Both the position numbers and the translations under genes were made by a program. DNA of 64,000 nucleotides, taken from assembly GCA_022579005.1 (NCBI GenBank), contig MU401469.1, forward strand, positions 124,001 through 188,000, read 5' to 3'. The DNA comes from Poronia punctata (taxonomy: Eukaryota > Ascomycota > Sordariomycetes > Xylariales > Xylariaceae). The notes beneath the pieces are model-generated. The model ran no database searches. It was given only the letters and a program-made list of their open reading frames with translations, and was not told the origin of the DNA. This document shows positions 33,608-46,607 of the stretch, in pieces (position 1 is the first letter of the stretch; the number at the start of each line of letters is the position of its first letter).

Positions 33608-34343
33608 CCTGCCACCCCCTACTGCTAACCATAACAACTACCTACCTACCGATATACAAAACACACGACATTTTAAACTAAAGAGGTGAGACTGTAATGT
33701 ATTTAATCAAGTGTAAGAAAGTACTAGTGTCTGTAGTGTAAACAGCGGTTGTAACGTAGTAGGTATCGATACCTCGGAGCCTATGTCGGTTATACATACT
33801 TACCTAACCTACCTTACCTAGTAAATCCCCCCAGAGTTTCATGTCGACTCACCCGGACGGACGGGTGTGGATGGTAATCCCGACTTAACCTAGGCCTATG
33901 TACTTCCGGGAATAGGTAGGCCCATCTGTGCGTGGGCGGGCTAAATTCAAACACTCCCCAGACGTGCCAGGCCGAATCGTAAGAAAAGAGCCCGTCTATA
34001 TTTCAGTTATTGTCAATGTAAACCCATCTCAACATGGTGACATGTGCTATACAAATATGATCTATTACTGATAATCATGCAGCACAAGTTATACTTTTAT
34101 TCCTATCCTACTTTATATTTTCTCGCTCATACCCATCAACAACGCCCCCCTCGCCCCTAAACGTAGCCTTGTCTCTGTCAAACCCCGACATCGCCCTCTG
34201 CCTACCTACTTACTTAGTACAGTCTGTCTTCACCACGATCCCCTCATCACTTTTCCACCATAAAACCCCTGTAAAAATGCCTTAACAAATACAACGTCCT
34301 CAGGCTCTAGTGGCTTATTGACAGGCGCCCCCGTCATCATCAT

Positions 34344-37300
34344 CTAGATGCAAATAACCCTCATCAGCACTGCCAATAGGCCTCCGACTACCAAGAAAAA
34401 CAGAGCGGTTCCTACAAATAAACAGTAGTCCCTCCAAGTATTCGCCCCTCTCCGCCTGCGTTTTCGGATCTCACTTCCAGTGTCAAATACCGGGCTCACC
34501 GCAATCCACCATGCCCACCCGAGGCCGAACAACACAATGAGAGCGGCATAGAGAACCGACAGAAGGGCCGCCGCGCCACTATATTTTGGCTCGGGGCCTT
34601 CCGCCGGCTTCTGTTCCGCTTCCTTTGTCGTCTCTCTTTCCGGGGAGACAAACTTTACACGCTTATTGGCATCCCTTTTTTTCCTGTGTTCTGTCTGCTC
34701 CTCGCCACATTCATAATCCTTACACCGACGTGATAGACAAGAGCGCCGTCCCGAACCCTGAACCAGAAAACTTTGTCGGTTAAGGGCACCAGTTCTACTA
34801 CCAGAAGGAGAACCGATGTCGCCGTCGACGAGGTTGCCGTCCGTCTTGGCCGCCGCTTGTTCTGGGATCTGTGGGCTGGGTGTGCGGATTCCCGTCGTAT
34901 ATACCTCTCTGGCTCTTGATCGCTGCATCGCTATCCGCGCCGCCTCCTGTACCATGGCGCGCCTGGGGTTCTGCGAATGGTAAGTGGCTGCCCTTCGGGC
35001 TTTGGACTCCCCCTTGTCTGTTTCCGGATGCGATTCGAGACGGTCCGAGATCAGGGGCTCGACATTCTGGGTTTCCACCCTCTTCCCTTCCTCTTTGTCG
35101 CTGGATTCCGGAGGTGGAAGCATCGCAATTCCCACGCACTCCAGCTTCTCCCGAACGAGGTCCATGAGAGCATTGTTGAGATTCTGGCCACGGACTGCCG
35201 GTGGCACCTCTGCGCTCATTTGCGCCTCCGCTTCCCGCGTCACATAATCCATCGATGCAGTATCTGGATCGGCTATCTCTTGGGCGAGCTTGGAGCTCTG
35301 CGAGTCTCTCTGCGGTGTTGTTGGCGGGGAATATATCTGCGGCTGTTCTGTCTCCATCGCCGACTTCGTGCAAACTGGTCCGTCCAGTGAGCTCGGAATC
35401 ACTAGAGCTCCTTCGGTATCTAAAGTTCCGTTTTCGCCCTTTGTCTGGACTTCTGCTACCTTGAGAGGTTGGCTTAGTCGGCTGCGACCGGAGCCAGTAG
35501 TGATGGTGGTGGGTATGGACACAGATACTCCTAGGAGTTTTGGGGCTGCCTGGACCGGATGTGTACCCGTTCCGCCGTTCACTGGAGGCTCGGGCCGGAG
35601 TTCTTGGGCTCCTGCTACGCTGGCTGAAGGAGGGATATTGCCCGACGATGCCGTTTCCGGAGTCGGGTTCGCGTCTGGCCGCCCTTGGCTTTGGCCGCTC
35701 TCCCGTGCCGAGAGCTGTGACACCCCCTCTTGTTCGGTCCCCGTTTGAGACGAGGAGCTGCCGGTCGGAACTGGGTGTTGATGGATGTCTCGACTTTTTG
35801 TACTCTCCTTCGGTGTCAACTGGGATGAGATCACTGTAGCTAGGCTTGCGTCCGCGACATGTTGCAGTTGCTTGATTCGGGTACCCCCAGGTCCTATCAG
35901 GTTTGTTGTGGACTGGAGAATCGCCTTCGTTGGGCCCTCTATTGAGCCGCTTCCCGAAGAAATGGTTGTGGCTGCTAGCGGAGGAGCCGGACTTGCGGGG
36001 GTTAATGGTAGATTTTTCTGTGCTGTTCGCTCTGGGTACGTCAGATGAAGATGATAGTCTGGAATTCGCAGATCGTTGAAGTGATCTTGTCGCCCTCGGT
36101 CTTGGTGCAGGGCTGAGAGGAGCGGGGTCTCTGTTGCGTTGGACCCGTTCTTGTCCCGTCCATTCCCCGCCGAAGAACGGATCATTGCAGCCCTCTGGTG
36201 CTTGTCCAGTTCGCCAGGGTCTGTCATCCTTCGACGGGGGAACCATAAAAAACGCCGTTCGCTCCTTTCTCTTTGTTGCGGTGGCATAGGCTGAGCGTGG
36301 GACGGCTGAACTACGCCAGTACGTTTTATGGTCTGGTTTGAAGGATCTGTCCCTCTCGTCGATTTCTTCACAATGGTGTCGGTTGACCGTTGATTTCCGT
36401 CTTTCTGGCCCTCCTTGGAGGTCTCGGCGTGCGCCGAGTTCGCCGGCACCCCTATAAGTTTTGAATCATCTGTCACAGAATTCTATAAGTCTTTGACGGA
36501 CATGAAGTTGGGGATAGCCAAAGCAGCAGAGTTATTGGATACTGGGGTTCGTTGTTCAGGAAGCTGCTGCGTTTTGACGCGGCAATTGTACTTACAGGAT
36601 GCCTCGTTGCCACTGTCCACAGACTGGGGGATCCAACCAAGAGCGGGCCCGGCCGCGGCGGCGGACCATCGACCCCTATTCTTACTCCATGTAGGAAACC
36701 CCTGTTGTTGCTGTCGAACCTGCTCCTTTGCTCTTCCCATTTTCTCCAACTTGGACTTCCCCTTTTTCTCCAATGCCTTCTGCCTCTCCATTGCCTCCTC
36801 GAACTTGATGCGCTCGTAGACGAGCTCGGCCTCCTTTTTCTTCTGTGCTATATGCTCCAATCGTTGTTTGGTAGAGGGCGATGTCGTGTCACTACTGGGA
36901 GTGGTTGTAGGTGTAAGCACGGCGTATTCCCCCGAATTTGGATCAGCCCCTTGAACACCCAGCCAATCTCCACTTGCGATGAGATGACGGCGCCGTTCGC
37001 GGCTTTCCTCCTTCTCTCGTAGTATTGTAGCGATCTCCTCTTTCGACATCAAGAAAGCCTCGGCCTCCACTGGGTTCGGAGGCGTATCAGGACGTGGTAT
37101 TCGTGGTTGTATGTTACTGAAGCTTGGCAGCTGTGAGGATATCTGAGGGTTATCACTCAGCGCGAGCTCGGGTCCAGCATGTCGTCGGATGCTCTTGCCC
37201 GGGACTCCGCGATGTGGGGTCTCGGGGCCGGTGTCTTGGGACCTAGACCTTGATGGCCTTTCCTGGGCGATGTTCCGTTCACCCAAGTCGTTGGAGTTCC

Positions 37301-37475
37301 CGCGTAAATCGGTGTGCGTACAATCACCATCGTCTCTTCTGTGATGGACACGGGCTGTACCCCCTTGTTCGGGACGATTACTGGGGAGAATCTTACTGAA
37401 GAAGCCGGTGAAGGACGGAGGGGGCGGTCCGTGCTGCCGCGGGCCATTGCGCGTTGGAGCCTTGGGTCGATTCAT
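34344..37475 (-). CDS. large disordered protein with two C-terminal membrane spans, function unknown
   Basis: Two exons, 37475-36596 and 36469-34344, give 1001 residues. The junction (GTAAGT donor, ACAG acceptor) is inferred because the second open frame has no ATG of its own near its beginning and the phases fit. Exon 1 has a Pro/Arg-rich start and a charged coiled coil near residues 215-262 (RLEHIAQKKKEAELVYERIK). It is preceded by ASGDWLGVQGADPNSGEY, which looks conserved. The middle 600 residues are low-complexity Ser/Thr/Pro/Gln. The C terminus carries two hydrophobic spans (about 926-948 and 976-998) split by a basic loop (RKRRRRG). This suggests a tail-anchored hairpin with a long cytosolic part. 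Family not recognised. Confidence 0.7.
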
Positions 37476-38381
37476 GTTTGGGATATCAAAACATGACTTC
37501 TCCGGGTGCTCAAGTTAACGATAAAATAATTACGCTCCGGCAGATTAGCTGCGGCAGGCGTTAAGCGTGAGGATGCTGAACTAAAGAGAGATTTGATAGG
37601 TAGTGCCAGATATGCCAATTTCCTGCTCCGACTGGGGAGGGTAACACATGACGTTCGGACACAATCCTACATGCCCATAAATCTTTGTAAAGGGAAAGCT
37701 CGATGCTCGGCCACTTACAAAGGCCCTCACGGTCAGACTTTAGGAAAGCGTAAAGTGTTCCTAGCACATAAGCAAAGCGAGGGGAAGATAATTTTACCTA
37801 CCTAGTGTCTAGCTTGGTGGAAGTCGGTAGGTCCAGGACAGAGATACTCCTGGGTAGTCGGGACCGGGCGATAGCTGCCGTGCACCTTCCATATGTCGCT
37901 CCAAGGCAGCTACGCAAACCTACTAGAGGGGTAGGTAGGTACCTCGAGTTCCAGAACAGTCCAGACAGATACTGGAATGGTCTACTGACCTTGATACGTA
38001 TCCCGAGTATGAGGTATTTGCATGAATGGTATACCTATAGGGAACAGGCAGTACGTAAGATTCATACTACAATTGGAAAATCTGCCCACCTTGTCCCTGG
38101 CCCAGAGTCGTCTATTCCCTGCGCCGACCAAGATAACACACACGGAGCAGGTATATTTTCATTTCAGGGTTTCATGAAAAGGATCATGGTTCTTCCCCGT
38201 CCGTGCCAGTTTATGTTATGTACAAACTTGACCCACGAAACATACTTATAACATATAACAAACTCCCAGTCCCCTGGTGCCCCTAACGCCGTAAATGCAG
38301 TGAACCCGATGAATGCCGGAGGAGTCGTTGTGGTGACGAGCTGGAGCTCATTGTGGGGTGGAACCTTATTTCCAACCCCCT
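37476..38381. other. intergenic
   Basis: About 900 bases with GGTAGGTAGGTACC-type short repeats. No gene seen. Confidence 0.4.
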
Positions 38382-39886
38382 TTAGAAAAACATGGAGGGG
38401 TACCTCTCGCTCGAAACCTGCCGTCGCGCCGCCCAGGCAGTTGAAGACGGCTGATTTAGAGACGGCGCGGTGCCTGTGCTTTTCCTCACACTCTTAATTG
38501 GACTAGCACTCCCTTCTCTTTGATATGACTGATATTGCTCTAACCGAGCCATCTCGCTGTTTGTCCGCGGCGACCTGTATTGTAGCTCCCCGAGGCTTGG
38601 AGCCTTTTTGAGGGGTGAATTCGGGTGGTTCATCACACCCAGATAACCCCCGCCTCCCGAACCAGTGGATGTAGTTGGCGGTGCTTGGACAGTGCTCTCT
38701 CTTAACGGCGTTGGCCCTGGAGTGCTTGTCCGTACTGGTCGGGTTGAAAAGGTTCTGGTTCGAAGCTCGCTGCCGGGGAAGTGAGCGGGTTGCCTCTGGG
38801 GGGCAGTCGGAGTCATCATCCCCTGGCTGCCCATCATCTTGTTCATGTGGCTTGACCCCGTGCTATCAGGGTCGATGTGTCTCGCATAATTCGGGTTGGG
38901 GCGAGTCTTGAAGCCTCTACGAAGCTGCACTGCAGGTGTGCCAACTTCTACAAATTCGGTGTCGGTACCAAAGTCGTCTCTAGCGAATTGGGTTCCGACA
39001 TCCCTAACAGTGGGGTACATAAGAGGGTGAACTATCTTAGTGTCGTATTCGTGCATAACTTCTTTCTGAATAACCGCAGCATCCTTATTTTGCTGAGTGA
39101 ACCTAGACTGGAGCACCATGATCTGCACAGATAGAATGACTTGCAGTACGAGGCAATTGAAGACCGTAATGCTCGGTCTCGCATCGAGCGGCGCCAGGGG
39201 GAGGAACATCATGTACACGAGGATGTGACCAGGGCTGAAGAGGCAGAAGAGACGGAGGCAGATCGGCAGAGGGTCCCACATGGAGATCTCCCAGACATCC
39301 CGGGTATTATCTGGATGCGCTCTAGACTCTGCGCTTTCAGAGCTCATGATATCGGTCAACATTCGCAAGGGAGAGGACGAGACCGGCGAGGATTGCACGC
39401 GTACCCGGCGGGCAGACGGCGTCCCGGGGCTTTGTTCGACATTCGCTTCGAAGAGTCGGTATGTTCGCGACCGGTACATGGTGTAATATGCGTTGAAGCC
39501 TGAGAAGCCGATCAAGAACCAGACAATAGCACCGATCTATGCATACCAGAAAGCACTCGTCAGTAACACGTCATGTAAGATACTGCGGCGATGTTCTTCA
39601 CAGATGCCGTTGCCAAGGAGACGTTCAGAGGACTCACCAAATAAGCTATCCAGCCAGAAGCGCTCCCGCCATCGTCAAAGACAGGATCTGCCGCGCGTGC
39701 GCCGCCGCTATTGGCGCGCGCGAGCAAGAAGGAAAAGTTCATTGCCAAGCCTAACTGTGTGCCCAGAGCCTTGGAGTCCCAGTCGCGGGTCTCGATCTCT
39801 TCGGATAGCCATAGTAGAAAGTCCATAGGGTTCAGTTTAGCCTTGATGCGCTCCATGAGCGGCTTCTTCCGTATAAGTCGCGGCAT
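38382..39886 (-). CDS. NUR1: Nuclear rim protein 1 (Nur1)
   Basis: Exons 39886-39638 and 39536-38382 give 467 residues. Nur1 sits in the inner nuclear membrane and, with Lem2/Heh1, tethers rDNA and silent chromatin to the nuclear rim. The N terminus (MPRLIRKKPLMERIKAKLNP, then DFLLWLSEE) is characteristic. Membrane spans: about residues 84-104 (AIVWFLIGFSGFNAYY) and 155-215 (FCLFSPGHILVYMMFLPLAP then VFNCLVLQVILSVQIMVL). The C-terminal half is disordered and Ser/Pro/Arg-rich with several SP and TP sites (SPLKKAPSLGEL). The frame stays open 44 codons upstream, but homology places the start at 39886. It is divergent from VMA7. Confidence 0.88.
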
Positions 39887-40608
39887 CTTTTCGGTGCGGT
39901 TCGTTCGTTCTGTACAAAGCTTCCCATGCGTAGATAGATACGACAGCAATGTCTGGAGCAAAGGATGCCTCTTTTTCTTCGTTTCAGATCCCAGACTTGT
40001 AGCAACTCCTAAAGCCACTGGGAGTATGCTTCCGCCTTGAGATCAAACCAGCAGAAAGAATGATCAGACGGTGAGCTTGAGATGGGGTTGAATGAAAATA
40101 TTGCAGGGGTATTTGGTTGCTATTGACAAAATGTCGACGCGACTCTTCAAACGACAACCTTTTTTGAGTTTGGTATATTTTTAGTGCTGTTTTCAGAACG
40201 CCGTATTAGGTTATGGTGGGCGTCTTTCTTAACTGCCGATGTATCTTAGGCAGGTAAGGTACCTCATCGCGGGGTTTCAACGTGTTTAAGCTAGGAGAAG
40301 CTCAAGCCTAAAAGTCCCCTACGACGTCAGTATCTACATGTATCCCTATACTTAGACCTACAAGTTGACCTAACAGCTTCAGCTACAATGAGGCTGTCAG
40401 GCAACCTACCGGACGGAGGCTACCCTGACGCTCCCGACCGAAGGTACCCGCCAAGGACCGACTTGACTACCAAGAAGGTTCCCCTTACCTCATCATCCAA
40501 CTGCTTCAGGGACCAGACAATTGCCGTTGCACGCGACTCTCTCGCCCAACCCGTATTCCGAACCGAACGGCGTACGCAAAACAAAACAAAAACCAGCGAG
40601 ATCATATA
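39887..40608. other. intergenic, divergent promoters of NUR1 and VMA7
   Basis: About 720 bases. No separate gene seen. Confidence 0.5.
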
Positions 40609-41243
40609 ATGGCAGCGTCCCAGTCAGATTACAAAGACCGACAATTCTTAGCAGTTATAGGCGATGAGGTAAACAAAACAAACCAACCAACCAACCACCC
40701 CATCATGATTCAAGCCTGCCTGCTAACAAAATATGGAAAAAAAAAAATAGGATTCAGTAACGGGCCTCTTGCTAGCCGGCATAGGCGTAAGTTTTCCGCA
40801 GAGGACACGACCATCCGAGAAACAAAGCATAAGTAGCTAACGACAAAAAAAAACCCCAGCACGTAACAAGCGCCCCAGACTCCCAAAAGAACTTCCTAGT
40901 AGTCGATTCCAAGACCGAGACATCAGCCATCGAAGCCGCATTCGACAGCTTCACGACCAGTCGGAAAGATATCGGCATCGTTCTTATCAATCAACATGTG
41001 CGTTTTTCTCTCTCCCCCTTCCCTCTTCCCCCTTTCCCTCCTTCTTTGCTTGTTGTTACCACGATTATTAACATTCCCCCCCCCCGGGGGGCAATAAAAT
41101 AGGTCGCAGACAGAATCAGACATCGACTAGACACATACACGGCCGCGTTCCCAACCGTCCTCGAAATTCCGAGTAAAGACCATCCGTATGATCCCGAAAA
41201 GGACAGTGTTTTGAGAAGGGTTAGAAGGCTTTTTGGTGAATGA
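40609..41243 (+). CDS. VMA7: V-type proton ATPase subunit F (Vma7)
   Basis: Four small exons, 40609-40668, 40751-40786, 40860-40997 and 41103-41243, give 124 residues. Subunit F is part of the central rotor stalk of the vacuolar proton pump that acidifies vacuoles and endosomes. Exon 1 ends [11 protein letters not shown], exon 2 is only 36 bases ([12 protein letters not shown]), exon 3 starts [20 protein letters not shown] and holds [10 protein letters not shown], and exon 4 is [17 protein letters not shown] to RRLFGE. All junctions are phase 0, with donors GTAAAC, GTAAGT and GTGCGT. The third exon follows an intron with GCTAAC. No single open frame spans the gene, so a simple scan misses it. 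Confidence 0.96.
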
Positions 41244-41890
41244 GCATTTGTCAGGTATGGGTTATGGGTTAAGGGGAAATTGTGTGCGTGCGGTTTAGAG
41301 AAGATTAGACAGCGCGTCTACGTCTACTACGAGATTCTACAGAGCGTTTGCTTTGGGAATATTACCAGGAGGCTGGTCTCGTCCAGCTTGACTTAAAAAG
41401 TCAATATCCCCATGATCCCCTTTTAGGTCATATAGGCGAGTAACGTTTGAAGTGCAGAGAGTCAAACCCTTCTTTTGATACCAGATTTATTACGAAGAGA
41501 ATACACAATACAGGCAAGGAATCCTGGCTCGAGAAGCAGAAATGCGCGAATGATATGGGAAACCCCTTTAAGTCCGGATTGTATTGTTAAAGCTCCTGAA
41601 TTAAGACCCTTTGCAATTAAGCTGTGGGAGGTAAGGCTCCGACAGCGCCTTTGATGAATGATGTGTAATAACTCTCCAATGTAATATTCTGCGAACCCAT
41701 GCAATGCACCCTTTAATGTACCATAACAGCCAAAGTGGACGAGACTCTCCAGTTCATGACGGGCTCGGTAATCTCTTTTCTCTTCGGTCTTTATTGCTTC
41801 TCCGCTTGCGGTTGTACCAGTCTGAATTCCAAATGCTAAAATAACGACGTATCTTCCCCTCTCATATAGCCCCTACACAGGCAAGATTGT
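41244..41890. other. intergenic between convergent VMA7 and NPC2
   Basis: About 650 bases. No gene seen. Confidence 0.5.
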
Positions 41891-42593
41891 CTACAAATCG
41901 GTGACTTCCTCGACCGATTTCTTGCCTCCGAAACTTACGGTGGCCTGTAGGCATGTGATAGGTGTGTCGTCGGCGTTGTAAACATCAGCGAAGACGTGGT
42001 ATGTTCCCTGATGCAAAAGCATGAATTAGTAAAAAATCATATCCATGAAGACTGGCATATTACACCCGTCTTGATAGATAGGGGGTAGGATTGATACATA
42101 CAGGCGGCACTTCCTTGGGAATATCGACAGCCTTGGTGATGGACAGAACACCCTTCTCGATAGGGCACTTCAGGTCGACGTTTCCGATCTGCTCGCATAG
42201 ATCTGCCGTGGTGCTGATGAGACGGATCAAGCCATACTTTACAACAAGCTTGACATAAGCGCCCTCTTCAATTGGCTCGAAAACGGTTCCGGTGGCACGA
42301 ATAACAAGCTCGGCACCTCTGTGATATGAATACGTCAGCCACTGTGTTTCCGTATGGTATTGTGTGTGAAGTATAACGTACGTCTCGGGAGGATTGGGCA
42401 ATAGGTCGACCTGTTCAATGTGTACGATATCCCCGGAATGGTCCACATCGCAGAACTCGAGAGGAGAATCGCCGGGGACTCTTTCGGCGCCTTTTACATC
42501 GACATCTCCTCCTCCTAAGCCAAACCAGCTGCCGGCAGAGACCAAGTTACCAGCCGACAGCGCAGCGATAGTTATCGCCGGGGAGAACTTCAT
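41891..42593 (-). CDS. NPC2: Phosphatidylglycerol/phosphatidylinositol transfer protein (Npc2, ML domain)
   Basis: Exons 42593-42382, 42318-42102 and 42007-41891 give 181 residues. Npc2 is a secreted or vacuolar-lumen lipid-binding protein that carries sterols and phospholipids. A signal peptide (MKFSPAITIAALSAGNLVSA) is followed by a short pro-region. The ML fold starts about residue 43 (PLEFCDVDHSGDIVHIEQVD), with LLPNPPETGAELVIRATG across the first junction, EEGAYVKLVVKYGLIRLI and DLCEQIGNVDLKCPIEKG. The last exon holds YHVFADVYNADD and CLQATVSF. The cysteine spacing fits ML domains. Both intron junctions keep phase. It converges with VMA7 on the left. Confidence 0.95.
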
Positions 42594-43766
42594 CCTTGCG
42601 CAATCGAATCCGTCGTTCGAGTAATGAAATCGTCAGAGGCGGGTCGGGCCGAATTCGTCGCTTCAATGATGGATTATATAGTAAAATCCGATGGTGTCAA
42701 GAAGATAGACCTAAGCAGTGGTTTTGTAACAAGCAAAGGCGTGAATGAACGTCGAGGAGGTACAGTGTACAGTGGTTGGCGGTGATAATGGGGGAGGCGG
42801 TGGTTGCTGCAATCGGATTAGGGAACTGCTTGGCGACTGGCGTCATGAGACGTGAAATGGAGCAGCTTGATTGGTTGGTTTCCCTAACAAGGCTCCGCCT
42901 CAGCGCCTCCTCGACGGGAGGTTGGAAAAGGTACCAGTATACCTAGGTATTAGGTAACCACCAACGACAAACCGTCCAATGCCGTAAGGGGCGTATCCAG
43001 CACCGTGCAAACGGAACCAATTTCTAGGGGCTTTGATCAAAGGACTTTGACCAACGATCAAAATCCCTGCAGGCTGCTGCCAAAAACCGTGCACGGTTGT
43101 TTTCAGCCGTACGCGATAGCCGTATCTACGAGTACCTATTCCATTTGTACCTACACGTACCTACTATGAGTCTGCCGTCTGAGGACGTATCCAGGCCATT
43201 TCTCTAATCCAAGGGGCACACTAGGTAACCTAACATGTCATACGGTGTTATACCAACACGATATCAACTTCGGTATGCATTGAGAAAGTCACCTTGTAAC
43301 AAGTCCAAAAAACATGAGGACAAGTGGACAGTACGATTACCTCATATATGTTTAGGACATCGGTGTAATGACAGTTATATAGCCTAAGTGCTTTAGGATA
43401 TATATGTCTTAACCGACTTATTCAATTGTACTGCAGGTTTCATAAAGAGGCGGGATTGGAGTTGGAAAAATATTATTAATGACAGCAAGTAACTGAGCTA
43501 AAATACAAGAAACCGTACGTGTTTCATTGTAGAACGGGTATCGAACCAAACACTCCATCGTAAGTCCTAATAGCACGTCGTTGAAAGGAAATACTCCGCC
43601 GGTTCGGAGCCTCATATGCGGCCGTCTCCCCTTCGCCACATCATACTGTAAGCACTTATATGATATAGTACTTATGCAGCCGGTTTTAAAACATCCAGTT
43701 GATCACTCCGATGCAGTTCTCTCATACAAAAGTGGTGGAAACGTAGAAACGTGTGGTGACCACAAA
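42594..43766. other. intergenic, NPC2 promoter
   Basis: About 1.2 kb. One TACCTAGGTA palindrome (42940-42949) and one CTACGAGTA (43126-43134). No gene seen. Confidence 0.45.
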
Positions 43767-46607
43767 TTAGTAGTAGATCTTCTCCTCCCATACGGGTGGG
43801 CGAACGGTCTCTGTATCCCAGTTGAGCTTGTTCTTGCTTGTAAGCGTACATCCTTCGTCAGTTATAGGAATGACTTTCTCCGTGTCGCGGATCTCTTGCT
43901 TCGAGATGCCCATGGGATCCTCGGGGATCCACAGCAACGGCGTTGCACTCGTGACCGAAGGAGGATAATAAGCATCACGCTCAACCTGCTCCGTGTACAT
44001 CTGGTTCACATCCACAGCGCCAGTGGGGACCAGCTTCCGCAGTGTCTCGTAGTCAGCGTACTCCCATGGCTTGAAGAACTTGGCAAATAGCCCCATCTTC
44101 TTCCCGTTGTTGCCAGGCGAAGCGCCGTTGGCGTGTTCCGCATGAAGCACGTCCTTCTCACCACTCTCGACAGATCCCAATCGCGACCGAGAAGCTTCCT
44201 CCTCGGCTAGATTGCGAGGAAGATTGTACAGAAGCGGGTCGATGGCGCTGTTGATGGTGATATGTAGGAGAGCAGTAAAGACAAGGAAGATGATCATAAG
44301 AACCAACGGTCCTATGGCGACAGAGGCACCTAGCAGACCGATCATACACAACTCGGCAATGTAAATACCGGCGAATAGCTGCTGAAGGGCTCGAGGGTAA
44401 ATGAGACCACGTGTATCAACTGCGGTGTCGGTGACGAAAAAGATGTTATAGCGCCAGGCCAGGTAGAACAGGGACAGACCGATGGTGGCGAAACCCAACA
44501 TCAATGGAGCGATTCCCGCATACGTAATGCCTTGACAAAAGTCAGTAAACCTACTATAGACAAGCTTGTAACCCGGACAACTTACTAATCACGGCAATGT
44601 TGGTGTAAACAGGTAATACGCTGCCCCAGGAGATGGCACTCAAGTTGGCCCACTTGGTGTACATGGCTCGGGGGGTGCCGGCGAGGAATCTATAAACCAA
44701 GTTGAAGATGATGAATCCCACAACTTGAGAGATGACGCTAGATGCAATGCCAAAACCTTGAACGATGAAGTAAGAAATGTAAAAGGTCGCCGAATGAGGC
44801 AAGTTCTCGGCCAGGATAGTTGTAATCGCGGTTGGGTTCTGGGCGATCTGAGCTCCGACGCTTGAAGCGGCCGAGGTCAGTGTTGCCACCAAGAAGACCT
44901 GGATGACTTGGAAAGCGAAGTAGGCGTTCTGGGTAAAGAGTTCCACTCTCGACAGCGAGGGTTCCCCGGAAAGCTTGGCGCAAACTATTCCAACATTAGC
45001 CACGTGTTGCACGTGTTGCACGGATCGAGGCGCAACGAAGGGGTTCACTTACTTCTCATGACAATCGGCACGAGGGACATGAGCACCGACATGAGCACTG
45101 CTGGCAGTAGGCCCTGGATGAAACCAAGAACCACGTCTGGAATCAACAAGAGCCAGTTAAGGAAGAAAACGCTGTTGGCCAGGGAGCTGATGTTAGAGAT
45201 GGCACCGACTACACCGACAGGAACGGCCCAGAATATGATCATGACGCTGATAAAGGCAATGACAGCAAACCGTCGGACCACCCTCTGCCACCAAGATACA
45301 TTGAGGGCGCTCCATACGACCTCGCCTGGCGTGACGCCAATGTACTTTGGAGACATTTGTAACGCCTGATGATGAGCGAGCACTTGGTAAGCCGATTCGG
45401 CATCACTCTGGTTAGTGAATTCGACAAAGACGCTGTTGATCTTCTTGAAGTCGCCAGCACGGTACGCCACTTGGGCCTTGTCCACGGCCGGTATGAGGCG
45501 TTCGAGCTCTGTTCGGCACCAGCTGATCGTGTCGACTTTCTTGCCCACCAAGCCCAAGGGACCCAATCGGTGAGAAGGGCGCTTCTTGGGGGGAACCCAC
45601 CGGGCGGAGAGGCTTCCCGACTCGGCGTCGACAGGGGCAACTTCGCTTTCCTCGGCGTCCACGGCTCCCTTCTTGATGGCTTTCAGGCGGTTACCATTGG
45701 CAAGCTTAATCAACTTGACCTCGGCTTTCTCCAGTTTCATAGCGACTTTGTCGCGCTCTTTAACCAGATCATCGAGCTCCTTTGTTTGTCCGGCAATCCA
45801 GACATGCTTGACCGATTCTCCGAATACTTTGCGTAATCTACCGGCGTCCAGATAATAATCCGGCACGGAAACAAACAGTACGGTCCGGGAGGATATTCTG
45901 TTGCTGTAGAGTGGCGATAGAAGGAAGGCCTGGCGCAAGTTGACGTAGTAGATGGATTCGCGCACAATCATGTACATGACAAATCCATAGAAAATCCAGG
46001 CAATGAAGACATGAGCATAGTACCGGTTGTACTGCGTGTCGGGGTTGACGTTGGCGTAGCTGAGAATATTAAGCTCCGTTTGGATTCCCTGCCCCGTGGC
46101 GTTGATGGGAAACAAAACAGGCCATGTGATACAACACCCCACAAAGCAAATGACGGTAATGATCTTGAGGAATCGGAGGAAGAGGTATGCGTCGAGTGAC
46201 TGGTGCTGGAGTGGGTGATAATCGGATATCTTCCAGAACGGCCCTATCCAGTTAAACAACCCATTCGGGAGAGAGGGCGATCTCTCACTGGTAACAAGCT
46301 AGGTCAGTAAACAGATCGTGAAGACAGAGACGGATAGTTTAAGCAACACTCACCTCTCGCGCAAACTTCCCAGGTAAGTTCTGGGTGCATAGTAACGTCT
46401 GTGGCTCTTTCGCAGAACCAAAAAGATCGAGACATAGACAGCCGCGGTAAGTGCTACTGGCCCCAAGGTCAAATATAGCGCTGGAGGGCGCGAAAGAGTT
46501 AGCAAATATCCCCGCGCCGTTCGTGGTGCAAGCTAGAGCAGAGAAGAGAGTGACATACACGCCGCAGACGGCGGTGAATCGTCCCGCGCCTCGCCTGGGG
46601 TGCTCAT
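43767..46607 (-). CDS. Calcium-permeable stress-gated cation channel (Csc1/OSCA/TMEM63 family)
   Basis: Exons 46607-46559, 46480-46354, 46287-45053, 44984-44586 and 44530-43767 give 857 residues. Family members are mechanosensitive ion channels with about ten or eleven membrane spans; fungal relatives include Csc1, Phm7 and Rsn1. Span 1 lies in exon 2 (VALTAAVYVSIFLVLRKSH), followed by RRYYAPRTYLGSLRE. Exon 3 has NGLFNWIGPFWKISDYHPLQ and the cytosolic loop with VFVEFTNQSDAE and ALNVSWWQRVVRR. Exons 4 and 5 hold the pore-forming spans, with STRING-like conserved parts such as YISYFIVQGFGI and TYAGIAPLMLGF. The tail ends in charged residues (PVWEEKIYY). All four introns keep phase; the first has GCTAAC as branch site. 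Confidence 0.93.

Larger units (their letters stand above)
30798..34343. other. gene-free 3.5-kb region upstream of LEU1
   Basis: LEU1 promoter on the left. The rest holds TACCTAGGTA palindromes (32841, 33193, 33386), TAGGT and TACC short repeats, an AAATA repeat and an assembly gap. No gene I can support. Confidence 0.5.

Noticed and set aside
34798..36246. Minus-strand open frame of 482 codons in another frame of the 1001-residue gene
   Set aside because: Low-complexity Ser/Arg/Gln translation with no spans or motif; the chosen frame joins in phase to exon 1 and ends in membrane segments.
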